From: Manis javanica
Taxonomy: Eukaryota > Chordata > Mammalia > Pholidota > Manidae
Direction of reading: 5' to 3'
Length of the DNA: 64,000 bases
Assembly (NCBI RefSeq): GCF_040802235.1
Contig: NC_133167.1
Coordinates: 2,681,001-2,745,000, forward strand
Under the pieces are notes generated by a model, which was not told the DNA's origin, searched no databases, and worked only from the letters and a program-made list of their open reading frames with translations. This document shows, in pieces, positions 1-10,393 of the stretch. A program made the translations under genes and the position numbers. How positions within the stretch are numbered: the first letter of the stretch is position 1; each line of letters opens with the position of its first letter.

Positions 1-119
1 ATCACATGTAAAAATTAACTCAAAATGGGTAACAGACCTATCTGTAAAACCAAAAGCTATAAAAACTACTTAAAAAAAAATAGGAGGAAATCTTTGTATT
101 TCTTAGACATAAAAATACA

Positions 120-382
120 GCTACTTGTTAGTTTTATATTGTTGCTATAATAAAATTACCATAAACGCAGTGGCTTAAACAACACAAATTTATTACTTTC
201 TACAGGTCAGAAATCCAAGACGGGTCTCATGGGTTAAAATCAAAGAATCGTAGGGCTGCACTCCTTTCTGGTGGCTCTAGGGTAAACCGTCCCCTCCACT
301 GTCCTGTTCCAAGAGAACACCTGTCTTCTGTGGCCCATGGCCCCTTCCTCCATCTCCAGTCAGCGATGGCCAAGGGAAACAA
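120..382 (-). repeat. Old LTR-like (MaLR-type) repeat, 3' half
   Basis: The segment resembles the reverse complement of a widespread mammalian repeat with 'ggcttaaacaacacaaattt' near one end and 'ggccccttcctccatc' further in. The same family occurs in sense orientation at 29.0-29.7 kb and 37.0-37.5 kb. The exact subfamily name is uncertain. Confidence 0.6.
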
Positions 383-700
383 TAATACATATGCAACACG
401 GATGCATCTCCAAAGCACTGTGCTAAGGGGAAGAGGCCATATACGAAATGCTACATACTGCTCACGTCCATTTACATGACATTCTGGAAAAGGCGACTGG
501 CAGGGACAGAAATCAGATCGATGACATGGTAGACACGCCCGACTACCGAGGAGCCTAGGGGAACTTTCTCAGCTGATGGAAACATTTTGTAGTTCAACTG
601 TGTGCTGGTTACACGACTGTGTTTGTCAAAACACAGAGAACCATACAGCAAAGAACGGTGAATTTACTGTCATTACACCTCACTGAACATGATCTTTGAA
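383..700 (+). repeat. Old L1 3'-end fragment
   Basis: Carries the degraded L1 terminal pattern (acattctggaaaaggc, a 'gattacacgactg'-type stretch, then cattacacctcact) typical of ancient L1M 3' ends. Strongly mutated. Confidence 0.6.
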
Positions 701-1780
701 AAAGATAAAAGAAAAAGCCCATGCCACATAAAAGGCACTGCCAGGCGGTATAGGAAACTGAAGGAGTGCTGGCATTCTACAATGCCCAAGAGCTTAACAT
801 TTAACAGCATGTCATTTTGGTGTATGGTATACACTATAAAAACATTATAAAAGTTACTGGTGACCATCAGGATATATTTTTAACCATGGTAATGAATGGC
901 TTTTAAAACAATAAGTCAGACATTCAATTTCACATACACTCCAGGGAGCCTAAGCCCATGACAGAATGTGCTCGGAGTTATGTGTGAGGCAGGGGCAGAA
1001 ATCAGGGTAAGAACAATGGGTATGAGACAACACGTCGCCTGCTCAGTAGGCTGGTAAGCAGACGCGTCACATCAACAGAGTTCCCGGGAGGAGCGAGGAA
1101 AGAGCAGCGAACGCGTTCCTAATAAACGTTAGTTGATGCTCGGGCAGATGACTTGACTGTCTTAAGATCTCACATCACATCTCTATTATATAAAAAATTG
1201 CCATCTGTATTTCTAGGGTTACTTGAAAGAAAAGATTCCAAAAGAAAAAAGTCTGTTCCTCTTCAAATATATCCCCTCTCAATCTACCTCCAAATTAAAG
1301 TTAAAAATCAATCTAGAAAGAACCAGGGATAAGAGTGTACGTTCTATGTGTCTGAAACCTTGCTACAGTAATAGAAAAGTACACAAAAACTACCATAAGA
1401 CCAGGATGTTGAGCAAGCCAATAGGCCTGCTTCAGTACCCTCCACTTCCTCAGCTTTTTAAATCTCCACGATTATTTGAATTCTATTCCAAAATGCTCAT
1501 GGTGAGCATTTCAGACTCACCAACCATATTCTTTGCTCAGAAATTAGGATCTTAAAGCTAAGAATGACCACTAACCGAATATACTGGGGATAATGGATAA
1601 ATCAATTAAAATTTTATCAGTCAATGTAAGCTGCACTTTTATTATCATGTACCAGTTAAGGAGTTTTTATAAATTAAATGTTCAAATCAAGAAAACACGA
1701 GTAATATAATAATCAATATACTTAAAAACAAATTTATGTGAATATACACATAAATATAAAAAATTTACACTGCAATTCCC
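701..1780. other. UBE2F: UBE2F intron 4 sequence with nothing assigned
   Basis: AT-rich intron sequence. A 110-codon open frame at 1223-1555 (plus) has biased, basic composition and no recognisable domain, and I regard it as chance. I see no exon, RNA gene or clear repeat here. Confidence 0.5.
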
Positions 1781-1799
1781 TAATCAGAATTTTTAGGTA

Positions 1800-2480
1800 T
1801 ATGTAACATTAATAAAAAGGATGTTATTAGCCATTTAAAAAAACCCATATATCCAATAAAGGACTTATATTCAGGTATACAAACCTTACAACTCAATAAC
1901 AGGACAAGCAATCCAAGTTTAAGTGGGCAAAATATTTGAATAGACACTTGAACAAAGAAGAAACACAGATAGCAAACAATCACAGGAAAAGATGCTCGAC
2001 ATCATTAGTAATTAGGGAAAATTAAAATCATAAGGAGATACATACCTATCAAAATGGCTAAAACAGAAAAAGTGGACAATACCAGTTGTTGGCAAGAATG
2101 CTGAGTGACTGGAATTCTCATTCATTGTTAGCAGGAATGTAAAATGTACTTTCACTTTGGAAAATAGTATGGCAGTGTTGTATAAAGTTAAAATTTACTC
2201 CTCTCACATGATCCAGTAATTCCACTGCCAGGAGAAATGAAAACATACTAGCAAAGACCTGCACACAAAGGTTTATAGCAGCTTTATGCCTAATGGCCCC
2301 AAATGGAAACAACACAAAGGTTCATCAACCGTGAAGGATAAACAAACTGGTGTGCTCCCACACTACAGAGTACAACCCATCAGTAAGATGACACAAAATA
2401 CTGACTAATGCAACCACATGGGTGAGATGCCAAAGTATTATGCTAAGTAAAAGAATGTAATTTATACCTAAATCAACACT
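1800..2480 (+). repeat. Old L1 ORF2/3' fragment
   Basis: Contains decayed L1 ORF2 C-terminal landmarks in plus orientation: 'aaaatggctaaaacagaaaaagtgg', 'ccagtaattccactgccagg' and 'caccacatgggtgag'-like text. Frames are broken throughout. Confidence 0.75.
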
Positions 2481-2539
2481 TCTAAAAATATTTTTAAATC
2501 AATGATCTAAGTTTCCACATTAAGAAGACAGAAAAACAA

Positions 2540-4000
2540 AAGCAAACAGAACACAAAATATAACGGAGGAAATAAAAAGGGTTAAGAGCAGAAATTGATG
2601 AAATGGACAAACAACTGAGAAAAACAAAAGCTAGTTCTCTGCAAAGATCAACCAGATGGACCTCAAGCTAACATTTAGATCAAGAAAAAAGATCCAAATT
2701 ACTCCTTCAAAAATGAAAAAGGGGGCATCAGTACAGATCCTACAGATATTAGAAGAATAATAAAGTAATATTCTGAATAACTTTTATGTCAGCAAATTCC
2801 ACAGCTTAGCTGAAATGGGCAAATCCTTGAAAGGAAAAAATTACCAAAGTTGACTTAAGAAACATAACAGATGCATTACTTTATATCTATTAAATAAATT
2901 GAATTAATAAATAAAAAATTATCAGGAAGAAAACTCCAGGTCCAATTTGCTTCATTGGTGAATTCTATCAAATACTTAAGGACAAAATAATACCAATCCT
3001 ACCCAAACTCTGTCAGAGAGCAGGAGGGAACCCTTCTTCATCTGTTCTACCAGGCAGGCTAGCACTGCCCTGCTGCTAAAACCAGATAAAGAAATTATAA
3101 GACAAGAAAAATGCAAACCAACAGTCATCAGGAATACTGACACGAAATTCTATAGTAAAACAACAAATTGAATCTAGCAGTATAAAAAACAGATAGTGCA
3201 TCACAGCCAAATGGGGTTTATTGTAGGGAATACAAGGTTGCTTTAACATTCAAAAATCAGTAAATATAATTCACCATTATTTACAAAATAATGGAGAAAA
3301 ATAAAATGATCATCTCAACTGATGCAGAAAAAGCATTTAAAAAATTCACACATTCATGGTAAAAACTCAGCAAACCAGGAAAAGAAGGAAACTCTTCAAC
3401 CTGATAAAGGGCATTAAAAAAAAAAATACACACAAAAAATCTAACATCGTATTCATTGGAAAATGAACTTTCCCCCTAAGATCAGCATCAGGAACAAGGC
3501 AAAAATGGGCGCTCACTGCGCCTGTTCAGCACTGTACTGGAGGTCATGGCCAACACAGTAAGAAAAAGAAACTAAAGTCATGCACACTGATGAGAAAGAA
3601 GGAAAGAGGCCTTTATTTGCAGACATGATGATCATGCACATGGAAATCCCTAAGAAAATATTAAATGCTACTAGAATTTAGCAAGTTAACAGGACACATG
3701 ATCGATGTATTTTAAAAATCAATTGTATTTTTACATATTAGTAACAAGTTAGATGGATATTTAAAAAATACTATTTACAACAGCTTCAAAAAACACTAAA
3801 TACTCAGCGTCAACTTTATTAATAAAGTATCTGTAAGACCTATCCACAGAAAACTAGAAAATACTGCTGAGAGAAACTAAAGATCGGAGTTGCTGGCAGC
3901 ATTTACCAAGCTCACTGATTGGAAGACTCAACACTGTTAAGATGTCATTTCTTGCTGAACCTGTCTACAGACAACACAGTCTCAATCAAAACCCCAGCAC
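2540..4000 (+). repeat. Old L1 ORF2 (reverse-transcriptase region) fragment
   Basis: Plus-strand sequence follows the L1 ORF2 order: the 'ctagttctctgcaaagatc' region, a 'ggtgaattctatcaaatac' region, then 'ctgatgcagaaaaagcattt' and 'ggaaatccctaagaaaat'. Many stops and indels make it non-functional. It resumes at about 4005-4241 and 4580-4930, on either side of a younger L1 insertion. Confidence 0.8.
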
Positions 4001-4260
4001 CAGCAAATGCAAATTAAAACCACAATGAGAGACTGTTTCACACCCAAGTATTGGTAAGCATGTAGAAGAGCTCAAATTTATCACACGTTGATGGTCAATG
4101 TATGGTACAACTACTTTAGAACGTTTCCTAAAAACTTAAACATACATCGTTCCCTTGACTCAGAAATTTCACTCTTACATGGAACTGAAGAGAAAGGAAA
4201 AGTGAGTATCCAAAGGATAGTGTGAGAAGCTAACAGTAGACATAATAAAATAATAGCCAA

Positions 4261-4560
4261 GAGACTAGTGGTTACCAAAGGGGAGGGGTGAGGGAGGGTG
4301 GGAGAAGAGGATCGAGAGGCATTATGATTAGTGCACATGGTGTGGGGGGGGTCATGGGGAAGACAGTGTAGCACAGAGAAGACAAGTGTGGACTCTGTGG
4401 CATCTTTCTACACGGATGACAGTGACTGCAATGGGGTAGGGCGGGGGGGACTCGATAATAAGGGTGAATGTAGTAACCACATTGTTTTTCTTGTGAAACC
4501 TTCATAAGATTGTACATCAATGATACCTTAATAAAAAAAAATAATAAAATAAAGAAAAAA
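4261..4560 (+). mobile_element. Young, severely 5'-truncated L1 (300 bp) with perfect TSD
   Basis: A G-rich L1 3' UTR ends in an A-rich tail (aataaaaaaaaataataaaat). It is bounded by identical 19-bp direct repeats, ataataaaataatagccaa at 4242-4260 and 4561-4579. The same 3' UTR type occurs at 6202-6333, 48950-49235 and, inverted, 44465-45284. The perfect target-site duplication marks a comparatively recent target-primed insertion into an older L1. Confidence 0.9.
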
Positions 4561-4579
4561 ATAATAAAATAATAGCCAA

Positions 4580-4940
4580 TAGTTGGGAAGAATTCAAATG
4601 TTCATCACAGGGAAATGATCAATTATGGAATATGCATACAAAAGTGAGCCGACTACTGATACACACAACATGTGAATTTAAAAACATGTTATGTGAAAGA
4701 TGCCAGATTTATATGAAATCAAGAACTGACAAACTGATTTATGGAAACAGGAATGAAAAGGAAACTCGGGGCGGGAGGCAGGGGCAGGGAATCAACCGCA
4801 AGGAGGCAGGAGGACTTGGACGCCAGCAGCACCTGTACTGGGGGTTGTGTTACACAGCTGTATGCTTTTTCCAAAACCCATTCGGCCGCACAGTTCAGAG
4901 TAGCACATTTTATTGTTAGTAATTATATACCTCAGTAAAA
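4580..4940 (+). repeat. Old L1 3' end (host element interrupted at 4261-4579)
   Basis: Continues the L1 broken by the younger insertion: 'gttcatcacagggaaatga', 'tatggaatatgcatac' and an A/T-rich end near 4940. Two overlapping short open frames here are repeat-derived and not genes. Confidence 0.7.
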
Positions 4941-5198
4941 TTTATTTAATAAGCAAAAAGCAAAAATAAAAAAATAGTTGAGTCCATGGTCCCCTTGCCA
5001 TGTCACAGTGGAGAAGGCTGAGGGGGCTTCCACGAGTCAGCCAGGCAACTATGACGGGGCCCTGAACCATCCCTCCGAGACTCCCGGGGGTATTTCAGCC
5101 GGTTTTTAAGTGTTTGTTTTGTCTTGTTTCACTTCATTTAATAGTACTTTTTCTTATTTTATGAGTTGATGTGGAGACTTTTTTCCCCCTAAATTCAG

Positions 5199-5561
5199 GT
5201 GTTTTCTTTTCCTCTATCACCAAATTATACTTCCATCTTTTCTGTGAAGAATGCACTTATTCCCAAGCATGAGGGACATTCTAAAAACAAACAAAACTAT
5301 GAAAATGTTACCAAGTATGATGAGGAACTACCTTCCCAGGAGCCTGATAAAGAAGAGTTTGAGCTTCAAACTCAGACGCAATTCTCCCTCCCTGAGCACC
5401 CGAATATCTCTATCTTAAGGATTACTGAGTTTTCAGACTCAGCCTCAGGATTACTGGCTGCATATGTGCCAGTTTCAAAACCATCTGTTTCATGCACTGT
5501 TCATACTTTATTACTTAGGCATGTCTCTGTAATTTGTTTTTCAACACCAAGAGGAGCATGA
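5199..5561 (+). other. Unidentified 120-codon open frame, antisense in the UBE2F intron
   Basis: I do not recognise this protein. The middle is acidic and polar (KYDEELPSQEPDKEEFEL), followed by a more hydrophobic stretch (SGLLAAYVPVSKPSVSC). The reading frame is also open just upstream of the Met, after a pyrimidine-rich stretch ending in 'aaattcag', so an acceptor-like site precedes it. Composition looks more coding-like than neighbouring chance frames. It could be a decayed retrocopy, a lost exon or chance. There is no clear poly(A) tail and no donor I would trust. Confidence 0.25.
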
Positions 5562-5873
5562 CTCCGAAGTTTTTTAAAAACCACAATATTAGGCAAGTTT
5601 TTAGGGTTGGCAGCTCTCTGCTATGCTGCTCTTAGTAACACAGGGCAGGAACCGAGGCAGCATTCCGACTCACTGACATAAAATAAGGGCATATACACAC
5701 TATCTGAAAGGCATGCTGGGCACAGAGCTCAGTGCAACAACAGTGTCCCTGCTGCACTATGACACATATAAATGCTAAGGCACCAAGGAGTTACAGGCGC
5801 CAAAGCACAGGTTGCTGTTCCAGCGGATGGAACAGTGGCACCAGCAGTGCGGCAAACTGTCATCCATTGTCAA

Positions 5874-6096
5874 TGGAAATGGTACCAGACTCAATGATGT
5901 ATGGGTCCCAGAACCACCAAGAGTTTTTAGAAGTTTCCAAGCACATTTTGAAAATGGGATTCTCCTGTTCCTATAAAACTTCCTCCATAGGAAAAGCCCA
6001 TCCTGCCCGCAGGGCTTATTTGTGGTTCATTAGCACCTAGTAAAATGCTGCATTTTCTCTCACTCTCTCATTGGATGATGATGCATTTTTCTGTTT
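5874..6096. repeat. Local direct duplication, copy A (223 bp)
   Basis: Nearly identical to 6868-7091 in the same orientation: one single-base indel (in 'cctgttcc' versus 'cctgtttcc') and one substitution near the right end. Similarity starts and stops sharply on both sides. It does not resemble a known interspersed repeat to my eye. Confidence 0.9.
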
Positions 6097-6201
6097 GTCA
6101 AGAACAATAACACCAAAGATGCGTTCACACAGACAAGCTCAACAATCACAACATCTGTGTAATTCAGTAAAAAAAAATCCAGTTAAAGAAAAAGAAAAAT
6201 G

Positions 6202-6333
6202 GCTGATGGACAGTGACTGTAATGGGGTACGTGATGGGGGCTCGATGATGCAGGGAGTCTAGTAACCATACGTCACTCATGTAACTGTAGATTACTGATA
6301 CCAAAATAAAAAACATTAAATAAATAAATAAAT
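6202..6333 (+). mobile_element. Very short L1 3'-end insertion (about 130 bp)
   Basis: The sequence gatggacagtgactg to 'ttactgatacc' followed by an A-rich (aaat)n tail matches the last 100 bases of the L1 at 4261-4560 and 48950-49235. A 13-bp direct repeat (aaaaagaaaaatg, at 6189-6201 and 6334-6346) flanks it, though its A-richness weakens that evidence. Confidence 0.75.
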
Positions 6334-6867
6334 AAAAAGAAAAATGCTCATCCGGAGTTTGCACTCAACACAAACTCTCACTCATGCAAGATGGTAACAA
6401 GTCTGGCAAAGTCAATCAAGGCCTGTGAGGGGCTGAGGCCCACAGCCCACGCCTGGGCAGAGCACAGCGGCAGGAGCCCCAACAGCCACTGCACAGGCCC
6501 TAGGAGGGCAGAGGGAAGAAAACACTTCACTACGAACACACAAGTCCGAGGCCAATCGGTAAACAGAGAACCAATCTTAATCACCACGGTAATTTCTGAA
6601 AACACCCTATACTGCTCAAAAGCAACAGTAAATGACATTCATAATGGTGACCCTGAGTCACCAAGAAACATTGCAGTGTGCTTGAAGCCTCGCGCTGAAA
6701 CAGCAGACTGTGCGCGTGTTTTAGTGTGGGCGGCCAAGAATGGTTACAATTTTCACTTTTCCGAGCTGGAAGTCCTGCGCTGCAGGTCTGTCAGTGCTGG
6801 GCACGTGAGCACCCCATTTCCACCCGGCGGTCTGCACTGCCTGCGTCTTAGCGCTTGCTCGGCTTAG

Positions 6868-7091
6868 TGGAAATGGTACCAGACTCAATGATGTATGGGT
6901 CCCAGAACCACCAAGAGTTTTTAGAAGTTTCCAAGCACATTTTGAAAATGGGATTCTCCTGTTTCCTATAAAACTTCCTCCATAGGAAAAGCCCATCCTG
7001 CCCGCAGGGCTTATTTGTGGTTCATTAGCACCTAGTAAAATGCTGCATTTTCTCTCACTCTCTCATTGGATGATGATGCATTCTTCTGTTT
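6868..7091. repeat. Local direct duplication, copy B (224 bp)
   Basis: Partner of 5874-6096, about 99% identical, offset by 994 bp. The 771 bp between the copies is not repeated. Flanks show no target-site duplication or poly(A) tail. Confidence 0.9.
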
Positions 7092-7369
7092 CTGACTCCT
7101 CTTTCAACCACCAAATAAAATAACACTCTCCCTTTCTTCCACAACACCCCCCACCTCCTTGCTAATTCCCTCCGTCCTCCTTCCCTGCACCTTGCAGCAG
7201 CACCCGGGGCGTGGCAAGAGACCCACTGCCCACCATGAACGCCACAAGGAGGCACTGGACTGAAAAGCACAAGTCATCCCTCTCGCTGCACATCCGGCCG
7301 AGGAGAAATGCATCAGGGTCCCAGGGCACTCAGAGCTTAGGCCTTATCAGTCCCAAGCAGGGTAGCTGG

Positions 7370-7520
7370 TAATCTGCTTGCTCCCAGATGGCAGGCCTTG
7401 TGCTGAAGTGCTCCGTACATATCTACTTAACCTTGACAACTGTCCCAGGAGACAGGTCCTGGCCAGTCCCCACTTTGCAGCTGGGTGGGCTGCACCTGAG
7501 AGGTCAGTGAGCAACTGAAT
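7370..7520 (+). repeat. MIR-type SINE fragment
   Basis: Shows the MIR pattern: a 'tacttaaccttgacaac' segment, then 'ccccactttgcagctg' and 'cctgagaggtcag'. Degenerate and ancient. Confidence 0.55.
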
Positions 7521-7832
7521 GTGGTCATGCTATGATGGTGGGCAGAGCCAAGCCTGCTGTGACTTCAAGGCCGGCTCTTCACTGCACACCAGCAGCCACC
7601 AACGTCCTTCACATCTGTCATGGGTTGTGCCCAGTTCCTGGAGTCTACACTGAGTGCCTAGACCCACTTTCCTGTGCTTTATTTGACTACAAAGCATGTC
7701 TTCACATGGACTGGTCAGCACCGTCATAACATTCAAGAAGAGGACAAATCAAGCCAAAGATTATAGGTGTGGCAGCCTTTAAAATCTGCTGTTTGAAAAT
7801 CACTTTAACACTCAAGTATGTAAGAATATTAC

Positions 7833-7898
7833 CTGGGGTTACAGTTAGCTGAAAGCAGTGAAGCTTGTTTGGGTCAGGAAAATGCACTTTGCATGTAC
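7833..7898 (-). CDS. UBE2F: UBE2F exon 4: residues 50-71 (start of UBC core)
   Basis: The minus-strand acceptor cttttgcag precedes GTACATGC, and the exon ends CCCCAG before the donor gtaatattc. In frame with exon 3 it encodes CTCK, then [18 protein letters not shown], the first beta-strands of the ubiquitin-conjugating fold, identical to the human sequence as I remember it. It is 66 bp and phase 1 at both ends, so like exon 3 it is frame-neutral. A reading frame that begins with Met-His here (from 7887) runs into the intron and is not a real start. The next exon should complete an Asp codon from the final G, but it lies beyond the window. Confidence 0.95.
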
Positions 7899-8774
7899 CT
7901 GCAAAAGAAACAGCACATCAGGGTGGTCAGAGCAGCAGCCTAACACTGAAACACACATGAGGCCTACAGGGCTGCAGGTGCTGCAGACCAGTTCAGGGGT
8001 CCCCCTCACTGCTGGTCTGGAAGTAACTATGCCAACATGCTAAAACTGCAAACTGGCCATTTCTGTCACTTGTTTTCCTCATAGTGATTTACTCATTAAC
8101 TCCAATTTGAGATGTTTTCTTTGAACCTTTAAATGGTCATAAAAAGAGATATTTCTATTCTAGAATTATGCTATTTCACTTGGAAATGAACAGCCATACC
8201 TCAGGGAGATTAACACATGTGGGTAAAGGCTAACTCAACCTGGAAAAACCAGGCAAACAGCTCAGGCCAAACTTCTAGTCTGCTCAGCCAGCACCAATCA
8301 TTCGTGCCCACCACAGCTTACGGAAATGAAGACATAATGCCAGCTTTGCTGGCTCACACCCAGAGTTTACCATGGCATTTTTGTAATGTCTTTACAACTC
8401 AACTGGTGGGTCAGCTTGCTTTGCTGGCAAAATGGCACTCTGCTGACTCAGATGCAATGCTCTATGCCCGCCTGCCACTCCAGAAGGGGTCTGGCTCAGG
8501 GCAAGGGCTTCCCACTGAGAGAAGAGTGCTACTTGCTAGTAAAGTTGGCTCTATCCTAGATCTTCCTCCTTCAAGTGAATGATACAGAAAACTGCTAAAT
8601 ACCCAAGGAATGTGGTAGGAATATATGTAGAAACTGTCCATATTTTATAAACTTGGAAGACATTATGCTGAACTCCTTGGGTCACCTACTGAATTTATTT
8701 CTTACAAGTCCCACTGAAAATACTTGCCGAGTTTTACAATGGTATAAATTTTCGTCAAAAACAGGATGACTCAA

Positions 8775-8955
8775 ATTTAGACTTGGAAATGGCTTTAGAG
8801 ACCATCCAGTCCAACGTCCTCAACCATGAGATGACATGGTTCAGAGAAGTTTGGTGACCAGCCTAAGATCACACAGGTTACCAACAGGAGTTAAGCACCC
8901 AAAGTAAAAACTAGTCCATGGCTCCTTTCACTATACCTTGTGTCACTGCTTCATG
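8775..8955 (+). repeat. MIR-type SINE fragment
   Basis: Contains 'tttagagaccatccagtcc', an atgagatgacatgg stretch and 'gcctaagatcacacaggtta', the conserved MIR core and following segment. Confidence 0.7.
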
Positions 8956-9019
8956 AACATGCTACGTATGACACATAAAAACCACACAGGACTGTCAGTG
9001 GGGTCTCCTCTTTACCAAT

Positions 9020-9165
9020 CTCTCAGAAGATCAATGCAGAGTGAAAGATAGCACAGTCTGGAAGAGCCAGATTATACTGTCATATTCCTTATTTTAGAAA
9101 TAAAGAAACTGGGGCCAAAGAGCTCCAGACTTTCACCCAAAGTACACATCTGAACTGTGCACAAA
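9020..9165 (+). repeat. MIR-type SINE fragment
   Basis: Contains 'ttattttagaaataaagaaac' (compare MIR 'acagatgaggaaactg') followed by 'aagagctccagac'. Degenerate. Confidence 0.45.
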
Positions 9166-10363
9166 ATAATTTAAACCTTAATTAAAGCTTTATTTTTTCC
9201 TAATCTTAGCTTGTAAAGATAAATGCCACCTTTCTAGTGAGATACATGTTAAAATATATATATATATGCCAAGGGTTTATTTATTTGTTGTTGTTTTTTT
9301 TCCCTGGAATATTTTAAAGCAAATCATTTGTAAATACTCCACTAGTAAGAAAGATAACCTTTTAATATAACCCCAAGATACTTCCTTCTAGTTCTAACTA
9401 TAAGACAACTTGGAGGTCAAGCAATCCAGCCACTTTTAAGACATTTTTGACTGACACCCACACTAAGAAATGTATTTTTATATCACAGCCTAATATTCCT
9501 ATACAAAAATGCTATATTATAATAATTTTTCAAGAAACAGTATGCACTCACCCTTACACTCTGACTTCAAACTGCTTAGGGTTGCACTGCACCATTACCC
9601 TTCCGCCTTTAGACAGAGGCTTGTGGGCCCACACCTACCTGTGTCAGAAGTGCCTCCACATCCAACTGGCCTGTAGCACTCCCCAGACCAGGGGACCGGT
9701 ATCTCCCCATATCACAAACATCCTTAGCCCTAGAACTACGGTTAACCAAATCTGACGCTAAAAAGTTCTAATTCAGAAAGTAAAGATGGTCAAAGCTTTC
9801 AGACTTTGATGGTCTTATGAAATAGAAAGGGCTTGGGAAGGGATCAATGATAGGGGAAAAATAAGAAATGCTGACACCTATCACAGGGGAGCCACCCGGT
9901 GCTCGAGCTTGCTCACAAGTGAGGACAGCAGTCGGCTTGTCTCCTTGAGCGGGAGCCCAAGCAAGGCGAGGGTGCCAGGGCTGGGAGGGCAGCACAGCCA
10001 TCCTGCCGCGAGCACAAAGGTAAGTTACAAATATGCACTTGCAGGGCCAAAAAGTGGCACTAATGAAAACAGGCTGGTTTATCCACCTTTTCACTCAGAG
10101 AGGATGTGGGGCAGAACGCTGTGGAAGACACACAAACCCTGCGCAAATGCACTTCCGCCACGGGGGAGGGAGCACTGTCAGCTTTGTTCAGAAAGATGGT
10201 GAATACCTCATTTTTGTCAGAGCCTGCCTGTGCAAAATTAAAACTTATTCCTAATACACATGAAAAACAAGCTTTATGTTATGCATGGCTATTATATATA
10301 AGCTTCTTCATGCAATGATTTTATGGCACATCTGTCACACTTAAACAGGGATGCTGTACTCAC

Positions 10364-10393
10364 AAGGTAGATTAGCTTCAAGTTCTGCAACCT
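10364..10393 (-). CDS. UBE2F: UBE2F exon 3: 30-bp micro-exon, residues 40-49
   Basis: On the minus strand the acceptor tttctacag is followed by 30 exonic bases and the donor gtgagtac. Joined to the previous exon's final G, it encodes EVAELEANLP, ending with the T of the next Cys codon. This matches UBE2F directly after LLVK. It starts and ends in phase 1 and is a multiple of three, so skipping it would remove ten residues without a frameshift. These residues form the start of the UBC-domain first helix. It is far too short to be found by open-reading-frame length and was located by matching the protein. Confidence 0.93.

Larger units (their letters stand above)
7899..10363. other. UBE2F: UBE2F intron 3
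   Basis: Intron bounded by the splice sites of exons 3 and 4. It holds two MIR-like pieces (8775-8955 and 9020-9165) and an (AT)n run near 9256-9267. The open frame at 8217-8582 has no recognisable domain. Nothing else is supported. Confidence 0.8.

Noticed and set aside
1-7832. UBE2F catalytic exons within the window
   Set aside because: I looked for the expected following exon (DEGYYQGG) on the minus strand and did not see it, so these exons must lie beyond base 1.
7702-7887. Start codon of a separate small gene at 7887 (reading MHFPDPNKL)
   Set aside because: This is the UBE2F exon 4 frame running into its intron; the exon begins upstream at an acceptor and the true residue before His is Val.
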